Positions 47,608 through 59,790 of a stretch of DNA of 64,000 nucleotides are shown in pieces. Below the pieces are notes generated by a model. It searched no databases and had not been told where the DNA came from. It saw nothing but the letters and a program-made list of their open reading frames with translations. The translations under genes and the position numbers were made by a program. Position 1 is the first letter of the stretch, and each line of letters starts with the position of its first letter. This DNA is from Diadema setosum (Eukaryota > Echinodermata > Echinoidea > Diadematoida > Diadematidae). The stretch covers positions 21,821,903-21,885,902 of the forward strand of contig CM067067.1 in the NCBI GenBank assembly GCA_033980235.1, in the 5' to 3' direction.

Positions 47608-49027
47608 TGCATTTCATATCGTTTGTTTTTGCGTAACCCGACAACAAGCGTGACAACAAGCGAGCACGTGTCAGCGTTCCTCAGCCTCCCTCGGCCTCCG
47701 ACCCTCTCTTTCCGTCCTCTCTCTCCCTCTCACCATGGAGCTACTCCCTCCATGCTCTCACAATACACTGTACCGTTGTACACGCAGGCGGCTGTAAGTG
47801 GCCGGCTGGGTGCTTGTGCATGTGTGTGTGGATCCCAAATCAGAGCGCATGTGAGTGAGCAAGTACGGTGTGTGATCGTGATGTGGTGTGTATCATCAAT
47901 CGGCTAGTACGTCGCTCTGTTGAGCCGCGTTGTTGTGATCGGTGCGGTGACTGCGTAGATAATTTCTTGGACCTTTCGTTGTAGGTCCATGGTTTAAGTG
48001 TGTAAACTGCTTCTGCTTTCAACATCCAGCTTCTTTTCTAGCCAGATAATAAAGACTGAAAAAGGCGAGAAATTGGTCCGAACTTAGCTCGTCAAGCAAG
48101 TTACCCTTGTCGGCAAGTTCACGCGTGGTGTTACCCTTGTCGGCAAGTTTTACCCTTGTCGGCAATTGCTTCTTCAAACCGCACGCTTGTCGGGGCCGAC
48201 AAGGGTGATATACGCTGGCGAGATCCCTGATTATAATGTTGTAATTGATGAGAACATCTTTTAATGAGTATTTATGAATTCAGTTTCTCTACAGTTGCCC
48301 CCGAATGCATTGTGAACAATACCACGAAGGACAAGCCAATGAAGAGCACTGGCTGTCAACTCAATTTGATTTATTATTTTTTTCATTGTTTTGCTAAATG
48401 TGCTGTATGTGTCATACAATGTATGGGCAAGTAATAAAAAATAGTGAAATCAATTTGAAGGGCTTATAGCATGATTGTAAAAATGTGCACATGTACAGTA
48501 CAGGCGTGCAATGTATGTTTTATCCTTTGGAGATTATAGAATGCTCTGATTGGACAATGCCATCCATCTGTGTTCTGTCAAATCAACAGAATCTTCTACA
48601 GTTATTAATTAAGCATCTGGCTGTGAGTGTTATTTGGAGAGGGAAAAAAATGTGAAAAGGACTTTAATACACATACTACTGATTGTTTCTACACGTACAT
48701 TGTATACTGAGCATTGCTAGCAGGCCGAAAACTGACCCTCAAACACCGCTTATGGTACGGTTTGCATAAATTGCAGTCTCACTGTACAATTGCCTACAGA
48801 CAGTACTTTCAGTTTGTGTTTACTGGCTGTGTGTGCAATGTACCTTTGTATTTAATGAATTACAGTGTAAGTGACAGAGCTGTTTGGGAGGACACCTTAA
48901 CCAACCAACCAAACAACAAACAGAAATGAATTCTGATTTATTCATATTGCTGTTAATAGTTGAGGTGTTACAGTCTAGTGTGATGTACAATCGTAGGTGC
49001 CTATAACGTGTACTGTATGCCTGTACT

Positions 49028-49740
49028 GTATACGCTATATATTTCGCGGGGGTTTTATTTTCGCGAATTTCAAGAGTCAGGAGCTATTCGCGAAATTAAC
49101 AACACGCGAAAATATTACCTTCCAAAATGAATCCCTTGCCTTGATGATACGAACATTTCAGTACTAGTATACCAAGTCACGGCTTACCGAACAGACCATA
49201 TACTGGCTATTAGCTTGTTTACATACATATAGCACGTCCACGTCTACCGGTACTTACGAATACTGTAGAGAGCTAACCCAATTATTGCAAGGGGACCACT
49301 CGTCAGAAATCTAGCATGATGGACTTAACCACTTAAAAAATGTTGAATTCTAACTTACTAGTTCGCAGAGTTTGGAAAGTTTTTTTCATGCAGTGTATAA
49401 CTAGTATCATTCTTTTATTTTGCTAGTAAGTTGAAAATTCACACTTTCTTTGCCACTTCATACTGTACGAGCTGAAATTTTCGCGTACAGATATTTTCGC
49501 GAATTGCTACTAGGAGGACATTTTCACGTGTTGTTAATTTCGCGGTTGCGAGGTCTAACTGTACTTATCTATTGGCACGTTGTTATTTTCGCGGTTCAAA
49601 GGCGATTCGCGAAATTCGTGAAAATTTCAGCTCGTACAGTATTTTCTCTGGTCTCCCAATCGCGAATTTAACCACTCGCAAAAATGTGTGACAGCGGCAA
49701 TTCGCGAAAATTTATGTACGTGAAAATTATAGCGTAGTGT
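49028..49740. mobile_element. TTTTCGCGAA-rich inverted-repeat element (outer)
   Basis: TATACGCTATATATTTCGCG at the left faces TACACTACGCTATAATTTTC on the other strand at the right. The element carries many TTCGCGAA words near both ends. A fragment similar to its right end is at 55155-55242. It is interrupted by a smaller element at 49461-49641. Confidence 0.65.
49461..49641. mobile_element. 181-bp TA-flanked miniature element (inner)
   Basis: Both ends read TACTGTACGAGCTGAAATTT outside-in, and the perfect match continues for two more bases (22 in all). The outermost TA can serve as target duplication, as in Tc1/mariner miniatures. A decayed copy is at about 52650-52765. Confidence 0.85.
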
Positions 49741-49741
49741 A

Positions 49742-52070
49742 TTCCTAGTTCAGAGATATACAAATTAAAGGGCTTGGGAACACTTTCTAATGTGGGGAGG
49801 GGGGAGGGGCGGGCAAGGTCACTGACCTTTGATAAGAGAGAGTAAGATTTTATGACGATAACTGCAAATTTGATTGAAAGGACATTTTGAATTTTGCTAA
49901 TTTTTGCAAAACAGTTCTTGAACAGTCGATATGAATATATGCAAATGAGTGAGCTGATGATGTCATCACCACAGAATTTTCCATTGATCGCGTACAAAAA
50001 ACTGACGAAAATTCTATTTTTTTCTTCTTTTTTTTCTGCCCTAAAAGTGTAAAATGTACAGTACAACTGTATATAGTGTAGTACAGTGTATCAAGACCTG
50101 GCTGAATAACTTCAAAATGGTGATATATTAGGGTTTTAAGAGTTGGACATGATTACATGTGAACAGTATAAATGGAAATGCCAAGATTTGGGGCTTCATG
50201 TTGTGTGGATTGCACCTCTAAGGCAAATACCAACCACTGCTTTGATTTTAAGCAGGAGCACTGCTTAAATGGGAGAAAAACTTTTCTCCCGACCCCTCCC
50301 GAACAAGCGGTGACCACTATACCAATACTGTACATTCTTTTCCCTTTCAGACGATAGCAAAATCTCGTGGGTAATCACTTTTATAATTTCTATTAGAAGA
50401 ATGGCGATTGTAGTCAAGATTTTCTTCCGTCCGAAAGCAAATTATTCTGATAATGATGAACTAGAATCTGGATTAGCAAATGGAGGTCCTAAGATATTTT
50501 CAAATCTTGGTTTGCACAGTGCATGGTGCACACTTCCTGTTGGAAAGGCTTGACCTGAGCTAAAACATGAATGAGGAGGCGGAGCTGAGCTTGACACTAC
50601 GTGTATATATGATACTTTGCGCCCACAGACTGCACAAAATTTAACAAGATCTGCGTGCACTGCACTAGTTAGCATGTGCTTTGTGATTTGATTGACTGGC
50701 CAGTAAGCTCGTATTTCCAAAATATGAAACAAGATAACAAACACAGTTCAGTAGACATCATTACAAGATAAATTTTTCTGTCATCTGAAAGTGTTCTTTT
50801 TTTTTTTTTTTTACATTGGAGCCTCTGAAAGGTTAATAACTCAAAACGTGATTACAATAGTGATTCATAAAGATGATTACAAGAAAGATTTAATTCAAGT
50901 GAGCGCCATGAGATTGAGTGCTGGAATTTTCAATTTCCTCTCCTGAAATTGAAGTACACTTGTACCAGGTTCTGTCATACTTCGCAAAGGTGCTGGTACA
51001 TTTTCAGTTACTAGTACGTGTGGTGTATGAGATGAAGTGGAGCCTGGGGGAAAAAGAAAAAAAAAATAGAAGTTGAGACATTAATGGTACCGGTATTTGT
51101 TACTGTATCTAAACAAAACCACCAGTGGAAGTACCAGTAGTGTAGTTTGTAATTCATGTAAATGTGCAATTGTACCCTCTGTGTTTTGAAGGACAGAATT
51201 AATGACAGATTGTTACAAGTCTCTTACCTCATCTATTATTGTGTGTATGGATTAGGGTCTTCGCATTGCCTAATAATTAGCTCAATTGTTTTGGTGACCC
51301 ACATTGCTAGGTTTTGCATAGAAGGTGTGCCCAATATTCATTCAGCACAGGCACAAGATATTTTGATTCTGATATTGCATTGCTGCCCGCTGGGCACTTG
51401 CGTTGTGAATGGAGCATACAGTGTACATTTTATTGTGTTTTGCACTTTCTATCTGCTTGACAATGACATGGCATCAGTAGCAGGCAACTGATGTGAAGTC
51501 TACAAGCTGCCGAATGTGTAGGCATGTGAGAATGTGAACGGTAGTGGTACTAACGTGAAATCTGCAAGGTGCCTACTGTACCCGTACATGTAATTCAGGC
51601 TTTCTCCCTAGATGTGCTGGGGAAACATTGTGCATGGAGGAGTTACTGTATCCTTTGAAATACATGTACAAATATATAGGCCTACAGAGAGATATTGTAA
51701 GTACATGGTACTGTGTGTCATTTACTCTATTGATACAAGCATTGACTCTGATGAAAAGAGTAGAATCCTGCAAACCTAAAGTAGTAGTAGATTTCAATTG
51801 CAGTGTATGTGCTGAAAAGAAAAATCAAATTTCACAAGTTTCTCTTAAAAATCGTGATGGTGTTCTTTCATGAATACAGTACAGGTAGTGTATGAAATAT
51901 CATCATTTCACTGTTGGTACAGTTTGATACAACCTATTCAACAAAAACTTGATGGCCTACAGTTGTAATGTATCTCGTATTTCTTCTACATTGTATTTCA
52001 ATCAAGAAAAGGGAGATATTTGCTTAAGACTTGTGTTTGAGTGCTAGTAAAGTGGGAGATGTGGGAGACG
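49742..52070. other. Stretch without recognised genes
   Basis: Single-copy-looking sequence with short runs (poly-T at 50799-50812). Frames are short and unrelated to known families. I see no exon with both good splice sites and no RNA gene. Confidence 0.5.
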
Positions 52071-52072
52071 TG

Positions 52073-52583
52073 TTCACTCTATTTGTGCCATGGCGGAAAC
52101 CCCCCTGTGTGCCACATTATTATGATACACCATCATTGTCATGCTTTGGGAAAACATTTTGCATTTCAAATCCATGTAGCTTTTATAGGTTTCTGTTTGT
52201 CTGGACACGTAGGAAGCAAAGTTTTAGAGAAAATTCCAAGCTTTGTTTTGATGTAGATTGTTTGACAAATCTGTTACTGCTTTTCTTTCAAATGACCAGA
52301 AACTACATTATTGTAAAAAGGCATGACTTTTGCACAGAAAATAGCGACAGATACTTAGGATTTACACACAAATTCAGTGAGGAACACTGCTTGCTAGTCA
52401 ATCACCACATAAAATGCAAGCTATAAATATGCGAGAGGAATGAAATTGCGAGAAAGGCTTTCATTGTACTGTGGCATTTGGCGATTTATCAATCTGTTTG
52501 GGCTGGTTTGTACATTTGAGCAGAATATGCGAAGGTGGCACGCCGTCGACTGAGTCGGACGTGCGAACGTGGCAAAGAGTTAA
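52073..52583. mobile_element. TTAA miniature element family C, second full-length copy
   Basis: About 511 bp matching 27592-28104 in length and content (for example ACGCCGTCGACTGAGTCGGA near the right end). The right TTAA is intact; the left target reads TTCA and the terminal repeat is partly eroded, so it is older than the first copy. Confidence 0.8.
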
Positions 52584-53399
52584 GAGATCAGTATTGTCAT
52601 GTCATACAGTACACTAAAACATTATCACCACCTCATGCGATTTGCATCCATTGTACGAGCTGAATTTTTTTTTTTATACCTAGATATTTTTGTGAATTGC
52701 CACTTGTCAGACATTTCTCATGTGTTGCTTATTTTATGGTTGCGGGGTCTAGTAATCATTACTTCACTTCTCAGCAAATAGAATGAGTAACGAGCAACAA
52801 CCCTACATGCGGCCTGTAGTACATTGTACTGAATCTTTTTTACTCACTGATTCCCCTGTACATAAACAAAACTACACTTGGTTAGTGTTTTCTGAATTAG
52901 ATGTACTGTACTAGTGTGTTATGTCTGAGCATGTTTATACTGCTAGACCTGCATGTACAGTATACAATCGTAAGCGTACACCCTTGTACAGCAGTTTACT
53001 ATTTACAATATCTACTTGTGTGTGATCCAGCGCCGGCATACAAATGTAGCTTGATTTTTTATAAAGTACCGGTAATTTAATATTTTCGCACATTGCAGAT
53101 TTCACACATTTTTGTATTCACCTAAACATTGTTATTTTGTAGTTCATACATAGACAATTTGTGAAATCTGCGAAGATAAAATTTCTGAAGGTGAAATGGA
53201 AATGACTGTGGAGGAGAACTTTACTTGAAACATGCGGCCCTGGTCTACACATGTGCGGTGCTATAAAACTAAACAGCAAAAGTCCTCTCCTTGAAATACA
53301 AGTAGGCTTATATTTTATAAGGGCATGATTTGCCAATGGGTACTAGCCAGGGTGTAGTCATTGGCTTCCCTTTGCGAAGTGTACAGGTGTAGCTAAAAC

Positions 53400-53402
<3 letters not shown>

Positions 53403-53433
<31 letters not shown>
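53403..53433. repeat. Poly-A tract, 31 bases
   Basis: An uninterrupted A run. The upstream sequence shows no frame or retroposon signature, so it is listed only as a simple repeat. Confidence 0.95.
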
Positions 53434-53438
<5 letters not shown>

Positions 53439-53779
53439 CAAGAAAGCAGTTTGATTTGAATAACTTTGTAAAGTTTTCCTAGTAGTGAGAGAAAAGGATA
53501 TTTTTCATGAATAAGCATGACTAGATGCAAGCCAGTGTAATAGAAATTTTGTTGGATTTTACATGTACAATGTAGGTATGGAGAATGGAAATGTGGTTCC
53601 GTGAACATTCATTGATGTTAAATAGGCCTACCTGGTCTTGTCCGACTCTTTGTGTTAGACATGCCCATAGTAAGAGAGGTCATTGGATGTTCTTTTCTGT
53701 TTAGTCTTGCGATATGTACGCTGTATGTGTGTTTACTTGTACCACACTGCCCATCGGACCCTTTCCTTTTGACAGGCAG

Positions 53780-53949
53780 ACCTGAAGTTCCGCTCCTTTT
53801 TACTGCTGTCTGGCTTGTTGGGGCTGATTCACTTCTTGATGATTGAGAAATATCGCCACATGCAACCTCTCAAGGCGCGAGACTGGAGACGCCTTCTCCA
53901 TTTCCAGCTAATTAAGCAGGGTTTTCTTCCCTGCATGTTATGGAAAGTA
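53780..53949 (+). CDS. Weak candidate exon, membrane segment
   Basis: A strong polypyrimidine acceptor (CCTTTCCTTTTGACAG then GCAG) precedes a frame reading DLKFRSFLLLSGLLGLIHFL and a basic stretch with KARDWRRLL. The phase would fit the exon at 35835-35892, with G+AC giving Asp. The residues suggest a transmembrane helix with a positive cytosolic flank. The donor is unclear; the end given is the best available GT (AAA|GTACTA). I do not recognise a family. Confidence 0.22.
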
Positions 53950-54100
53950 CTAGTTGGATTAAAAAAGAAAAAAAGTTCAGATTATGGGTTTGGGTGTATG
54001 TTGGGTACACTGTAGCTGTACTGTCCGTACTGTACAATTAGAACTTTGCATTTTTCTTTTTCTTTTTTTTTATATTTTAAGATGGTCAGCTGTTTGTGTT

Positions 54101-54884
54101 TGGCTGCCAACTCTCACTCATTGAGAGTGAGACTCACTCATTTTGGTCCTTTCTCACTCTAAAACTTTATTTCATTTGCATGCACTTCTATTATCTCACT
54201 CATTTTGACTCCTAAATTATAGCATTGGCCTATGGGAGTCTCACTCTCAACTAGTATACAAATAATGACTGCTATGAGGGGCACAGTTAAAATTATGGAC
54301 CCAAGGTGATGTGAAAACCATAATTATGCCCGAAGCGAAGCTGAGGGCATGGTTATGGTTTTCACATCACCGAGGGCCTACATAATTTTAACTGTGCCCC
54401 GAATATCAAGCAGTCATTATTTGTTTTATATACTGGTACCGAAAATATAGATACCGAAAATATAGATTCTATAGTCTCTTTTACAGCACTCATAATCAAT
54501 GCTGATCGACAGCGCGGCGGTCGTATCATTGGTGCGTACATATGAGTGATCATCTCTATGTGTACGGTTTTGCGACTGTCTCCAAACGTATTTTACAGGG
54601 CACAGTGCTAGTGACTACTAGTCTCTTTTACAGCACGCTGATCGAATGCGCGGCGGTCGTATCATTGGTGCGTACATATGAGCGATCTATGTGTACGGGG
54701 TCGCGACTGTCTCCAAACCTATTTACAGGGCACTGTTGATTTACTGTGCTGTGATTTACTGTGCCCTGGTGACGGGCACAGTAAATCAAAAATGGGGCAC
54801 AGCTATTTTCATGACTCCGCTTTTAACCAATCAGATGAGATGATTCTATATATGAGGTATATAATTTCCAATGTTGGCAGCCCT
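54101..54884. mobile_element. Miniature element family E, interrupted copy
   Basis: GGCTGCCAACTCTCACTC at the left and TGTTGGCAGCCCT at the right are the two ends of the 160-bp element seen intact at 58778-58937. Here about 610 bp of unrelated sequence (about 54256-54865) separates the last bases from the rest. Internal words such as CTAAATTATAGCATTGGCCT are shared. Confidence 0.8.
54256..54865. mobile_element. Insertion with foldback and 130-bp tandem duplication
   Basis: The left part is a hairpin of about 160 bp (54259-54421), with AATAATGACTGCTATGAGGG against its near complement. The middle has two copies of a segment of about 130 bp containing GCGGTCGTATCATTGGTGCG (from about 54510 and 54640). 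The word GGGCACAGT recurs. It is inserted in the family E element. It has no coding capacity. Confidence 0.65.
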
Positions 54885-55660
54885 GAATTATCTTTGAAGA
54901 CAGTACCACATTTTGATGAGGCCATGGGAATAGTTTTGTTCAGAAATTTGCACGTGCTGCATCTTAATTGGCATTTTACTATCGTATCACACTACATGCT
55001 TCTTGTTTGTGATATGAAATTAGGCATTTACATAGGCTATTATAAGCAAACGGGGTGTCAGATCTTCTGTAAAGCACTGCTGTAACACATGGAAATCTGT
55101 TTCCATTCAACAGGCTCAGAGACCTTGAGGACAAACTTGTTAAGAAAAGAGTCAAGTTCAATCGCGAATTTAGCCACTTGGGAAATCGTTGGGAAGTCTC
55201 AATTCGCGAAAATTTAGACTCGTGAAATATATGGCATATACAGTACATGTCGATACATGTGCATGCAGAGAGTGTAGAGCCTGAGGTATAGTGACACCAA
55301 CAAATGCGCGTTGATGTTGGAAGTCATCAGCACTGACCATTATAGGGCTTTGTCTTGCAAGAGTGAATGAATTAAATGAAGGTTGTGAGTAAAGTACAGT
55401 AGAAGTGCGGTAGGGGAACAGGTCTTGCATACAGGCATGATCACATTTTACCAGCATGAGTATACTATGGAATGCATTTTCCTGCAGTAACAGCTGTTTC
55501 TTGTGTGGTACATCCACATGAATATGTAGTACCGTCTGTACCGGTATCATGTACATTATGTTGTATGTGGCGTCCTTCAATTATTCTCAATGTGAGGTAG
55601 TGACTGCAGTGCCTCTCATTAGTTCACCAAGAGTGCTTTCACACATTCCCCAGAGTGTGT

Positions 55661-55965
55661 AATTTGAAACGTGATTATAATGACGCTTCAGTGGAATCAT
55701 GATTCAAATTATGCATTTTTTGCTGTGTGAATTGCAAACTGGAAATTGCAGAGTTTGATTTAAATCGTAATTCCAATTGTGTTTTCAAGTGATGAAAACA
55801 GTCCAACCTTGATTTCACACGTATGGAGCTTGCTTTTCATTTGAAACATGATCGTGTAATGATGCATCACTAGAATCGTGATTCACATTAAAGCATTCTT
55901 GCCATGTGAATGCAAACTGGAATCACAGAGGGTGATTTGAATTGTAATTCCAATTGTGTTTCAAA
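55661..55965. repeat. Diverged tandem duplication, period about 176 bp
   Basis: Two units beginning ATTTGAAAC (55662 and 55838) share GTAATTCCAATTGTGTTT at their ends. The copies are clearly diverged. Confidence 0.75.
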
Positions 55966-55969
55966 AAAT

Positions 55970-57900
55970 TGAGCAGAAACAGTACCTCCCTGAATTGTAT
56001 TTTGGACCAGTGTTTTGGATTAACTTTTCAAAACGCTAATCCTCCCTTCCCAAATGAGCATAAACGCATCCCACGTCACCCATCATGCCCTTTGCCATAC
56101 ATGTAGTTCAAAGTGCCACGCAGGGGAATGCATTGTAAATTTGGTATTAAGAATTCAAAGCATTTTGTGATAGTTTGAATGAGTGTGGACTTTTGATAGA
56201 ATATGTACATCCTATCAAGTTTGCAAATCTTAGTATTTGCCAGTTAGAATGACCCTGAAGTCATTCACCTCTCTGCAAAAGTGACATCCTTCAAGTTTGT
56301 GTCTTGAGCAGGACACAGCAGTTGCCCAGTAATTTAAGAATTGTCTTTATGCACAAATATGCAGTATAGGCTCACACTTTGTTTCCCTTCATACCACTGG
56401 GGGAAAAAAATGGATGACTCGAAAAAATATTTAGCAGTTTTTTGATGATCCACATTTGTTGTGCCAAGATTGGCATAAAATGTGAAATTTTCATGGAGCC
56501 CATGACACTCAAAATTTGCCAGCCCTGAACCTTCTCCTTGTTTCTGCCCTAATTGATATAGATGTCAGCCAACATACAGTGTCTTGAGACTGATTTACGT
56601 GTAATTGAGTCACTCATTGCCACTGGATGCCGCAATACAAATTTTTACCCCATCAAGAGAGGAGAGGGGCATGAAACTCCATCTCGCAGCATGTCTCGCA
56701 GGATTATGGGTAGCAGCCATCTTGGGCTCTGTGCGCTCATCATTCCTTTACTTAGGGGTATTAATGAAGCTGGTTCCATCCCTGTGAGCTAGGCTCAGAA
56801 AACAGCCACCTCTTACAAATTACCAGTACTTTTCACTTGCAGAAAGAATAAAAAAAAAAAAGGGGGGGGTAGAGAATACAGTAGAGTTGAAGGGAAAAGA
56901 ATAGTTTGCATTCAAATGTGAAAAACAATTTGCACTTTTGTATTTCTCTGGCACTCCAGGCTTTATGATGAGATAGGGGCCATATTAAAAGCAGCATGCT
57001 ACCTCATGGGATGTGATGTTGATATCTACAATGTATGACTTCGTGCTCTAGAGAACAGTCATGAGTGTGTACTTTTTGGTGTGGAGTGTACATTGTACGT
57101 AGTGCAGATTTTACATAGACAGATTCAAATGAGAAGAGATGCCGCTGTGATGTGGATGCTGGTAACGTAGTGCATGTGGTGGGTTTGTGTGGCATGGGAC
57201 ATGTCCCCAATATACTCGGGCAAGCATCTATGGGAAATGCGTGTTGTAGCAAAGTCAGTCCGTCCTCAACTGGTTAAAAAACACTCTGCAAGAGATACTC
57301 CATACAGTTAATGCTCTTTTAGTGTTTTCATTCATGGGCTTGTAGCATCGAGTGCCATGCCATAACTCAGTGTATGCAAGCTCAGTCACAAGCTGCTGTC
57401 CCTGACTGACAGCTGAGTGCAAAAGACTGTAGTGTGAGACTAATAATCTTCTGTATAGTGAGAGTAGTCTCCAGGTCTAGACAAACTGTCCCTGCTGTAA
57501 GGCAGAGGGCATATCAAGCTGTCAGGCAAACGGGGGAAAGTACTTCCTGCCGTTCAGCTTTCAACTTAACTCCGATGTCATGCTGGATTGTAGTTTAGAA
57601 TTCAGACACTTAACAACAGCAGCCTTTCCTTGCTGATAATTATATTGCTTAAGCCAAAGTTATTCACATTATCAAATAACCAGTAGGACCTACACTACAG
57701 TGATTTCTGTGGGGGAGGGGGTAGGGAGGAGCAGTGAAAGTTCAGTGGAATAGTACTTTTCAGTTTCAACCTCAAAAAAAGAAAAAGAAAAAAATATCTA
57801 CATTTTATTGAAATGGGCTAATCCTGTATTCGAAATGATGCATATTTCCTTAAAATCAGGGTTCCCCCTGCCTTCATTTTTTTTCTCTTCTCTCCTGCCA
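55970..57900. other. Stretch without recognised genes
   Basis: AT-rich sequence with short G runs. A signal-peptide-like frame near 56671 was considered and rejected. No terminal repeats or RNA genes were recognised. Confidence 0.5.
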
Positions 57901-57950
57901 TCATTAAAGCTGAACCATTATAGGGCTTTTTATACTTGCAAATTTTTGCG

Positions 57951-58440
57951 TAAGGGCTTTTTACACTTGTAAAATTTTGCTTAGTCCCGTACCAACGGTG
58001 GGGCTAGGGGGGGGGGGGGGGGGGGGGCTTAGCCCCACCATTGGTACTGGACTTTCCTTATCCCACTTTCTGTTTACACTTGTTTTTGCCAAAGTGGGCT
58101 AGCCCCACTGATAATCCTGTACTATCTGGCCCTGCAAAAAAGCAGGGTTAGCACCGCAATTGCGGTGCTAACCCCGCAATTGCGGTGCCAAGCAAGCGAG
58201 TGTAAACAGAACGAAGAAATAATTCGGGGCTAAGCGACGGAGACGAAGCCTGAACCACACAAAGTACTGGACTAATTATAGGAGTGTAAAAAGGTCAGTT
58301 TTCTCTTTAGCCCAGGACAAGATATTAGTATGGGATTTATTGGGAAGTGTAAAAAGCTGAAAAAATTGGTACAGGATTAATGATAGTCCTGGGTCAGAGA
58401 AAGTACAGGGTTAAGAAACACAGACTTGTGTAAAAAGGGC
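57951..58440. mobile_element. Palindrome-rich inverted-repeat element
   Basis: AGGGCTTTTTACACTTG at the left is mirrored by CTTGTGTAAAAAGGGCT at the right. GTGTAAAAAG-type words recur inside. The interior contains a large hairpin with a G run in its loop (GTACCAACGGTGGGGCTA against its complement, 57990-58046) and a perfect 24-bp palindrome at 58148-58171 built on TTAGCACCGCAA. It has no coding capacity. Confidence 0.7.
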
Positions 58441-58536
58441 TAATGATTTTATCAAGTATTGTACAAGTCATGGAGGCTTATGATTTCTGTTCTCAGACAT
58501 ATTAAAGCAAAATAAATGGTTGTAAACAATACTCAC

Positions 58537-58634
58537 ATCTCTGTCCAGAGTTTGCATTGTTCTTTGGATTGCTGTTGGGAATGATGTCTTGGCAAGTCTT
58601 AGCTAGACTGATTTGATTACCTGTACACATGACT
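58537..58634 (-). CDS. Candidate internal exon of an unidentified minus-strand gene
   Basis: A long pyrimidine tract and acceptor (TTTACTCCCCTAG|A) precede 32 open codons reading VMCTGNQISLAKTCQDIIPN and then a Ser/Asn-rich tail. The stretch ends at a consensus donor, AGAT|GTGAGT. It enters with two bases and leaves with one. Both splice sites are strong and the frame is open through the exon. No neighbouring exon was identified and I do not recognise the family. Confidence 0.4.
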
Positions 58635-58777
58635 CTAGGGGAGTAAAGCAGCAGAAAGAAACAATGACATTGGCTGCATTTATCATCTTTCCCATGTTTG
58701 AAACATGTTCCAATACCCACTATGTATTGAAACGCATTTGCAAAGTCCTTTTGGAACATGTTTCTGTGGAGGATGGC

Positions 58778-58937
58778 AGGGCTGCCAACTCTCACGCATT
58801 TTGGTCCTTTCTCATGCTAAAACTTTATTTCATTTGCATGCATTTCTATTGATTTCACTCATTTTGACTCCTAAATTATAGCATTGGCCTACGTATGGGA
58901 GTCTCACTCTCAACTAGTTTCCAGTGTTGGCAGCCCT
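58778..58937. mobile_element. Miniature element family E, intact copy (160 bp)
   Basis: The ends are inverted repeats: AGGGCTGCCAAC outside-in on both sides. It is nearly identical to the interrupted copy at 54101-54884. It has no coding capacity. Confidence 0.85.
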
Positions 58938-59262
58938 GGGATGGATACATAGTTGGCAGTGGTTGGTGGTGTGCAGGTCCAAACTGCACACTTCAAAACA
59001 ACTTTGCATTTATCATCTCTGGCTCAGAAAGGCGTTTCTAACCCTATAATCAAAACAGCTTTACCATTACCTGCCAAAATATCCATGAAAGTTATTTGGA
59101 AACCTTAATTCTACTTCTAATTCTAGAAGTGAGTTGATGCACCCTGCATTCTCTTTTTTGTTAGCAACATTTAGCAATTGCAAGTGTAGTGGACATTTTG
59201 CAGACCATTTGTTGATTATAGTTTTAATTTTTGTAGTGTGCATTTGATTATTTTTTTACACT

Positions 59263-59671
59263 GTGCCTCCTTCCAAGGGGATTCCTGAGGAATTATTAGA
59301 CTGGACTTTTCGATTGTGTGGACGTGGCTGCCTTTCTTGTACAAGAGCAGAACCCCGTTCCAAATTGCTGCAGTCCATTCGTCACGTCCGCGGTGTTATC
59401 ACCTATTTCGATTTTCAGTGCACGCCACTCACGACGTACTGCTGTGTCGTCCTGTTACGACGTCATGGCCCGGTCCCCTCCAGTGGGCTGCCGATTGGTG
59501 CGCCAAGCGATGACGTAACTCACATGCTGAATCTGGGTGGCCGTGAAATCCTTGGAAAACATGTTAGCAATTCTGGTGTTGGATGTGCTGGAGAGAACCT
59601 GGAGCATTCGCAGTTCCATATAATGATGTCATTACCTCGACATCCATGTCCAGGAGGTGGAATTGAAAATT
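59263..59671 (+). other. GC-rich island with open frames, unassigned
   Basis: Local GC and CpG content rises sharply at 59290-59640. Three plus-strand frames are open across much of it, the longest continuing into the following repeat to 59736, so openness reflects composition. On the minus strand a short stretch ends at a good donor (CAGCAT|GTGAGT near 59526) and reads NMFSKDFTATQIQH, but no supported acceptor was found. I do not call a gene. Confidence 0.3.
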
Positions 59672-59790
59672 ACCTCCGCCAAGGAGGTTATGTTTTTGTC
59701 AGGGTTGGTTTGTTTATCTGTCTGTTCGCAAAATAATTCAAAATGTGTGTGAACGTATGTGTATATTAACATGAAGCTTTCAGGAAAAGT
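59672..59790 (+). repeat. Dispersed CCTCCGCC-type repeat, plus orientation
   Basis: CCTCCGCCAAGGAGGTTATG, then GGTTTGTTTATCTGTCTGTT and CGCAAAATAATTCAAAAT in the same order as on the minus strand at 47240-47607. The right end is uncertain. Confidence 0.7.

Larger units (their letters stand above)
44569..48229. mobile_element. 3.7-kb hAT-like element enclosing a tandem array
   Basis: CAGGGTTCTCGCCAG at the left and its counterpart CAGGGATCTCGCCAG on the other strand at the right form short inverted ends of the hAT type. Flanking octamers (TACATTAT and ATTATAAT) are not an exact duplication. Near the right end, TTACCCTTGTCGGCAAGTT-like words occur three times at 48100-48170, with an inverted copy at 48190. 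The interior holds the satellite array at 45040-46460 and a separate repeat at 47240-47607. No transposase frame was found. Confidence 0.55.

Noticed and set aside
47623..47907. Open frame near the right end of the 3.7-kb element
   Set aside because: It is rich in Ser/Pro/Cys from simple-sequence composition and shows no domain.
53403..53433. Poly-A tract as the tail of a processed pseudogene
   Set aside because: The preceding sequence has no frame, gene similarity or target duplication that I could see.
56671..56787. Signal-peptide-like frame MKLHLAACLAGLWVAAILGS
   Set aside because: No good donor follows; the nearest GT (TTAGGG|GTATTA) is poor, and the frame stops soon after.
59263..59736. 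The longest open frame (157 codons) as a protein gene
   Set aside because: It lacks a supported start, runs into a dispersed repeat, and the neighbouring frames are also open, so composition explains it.
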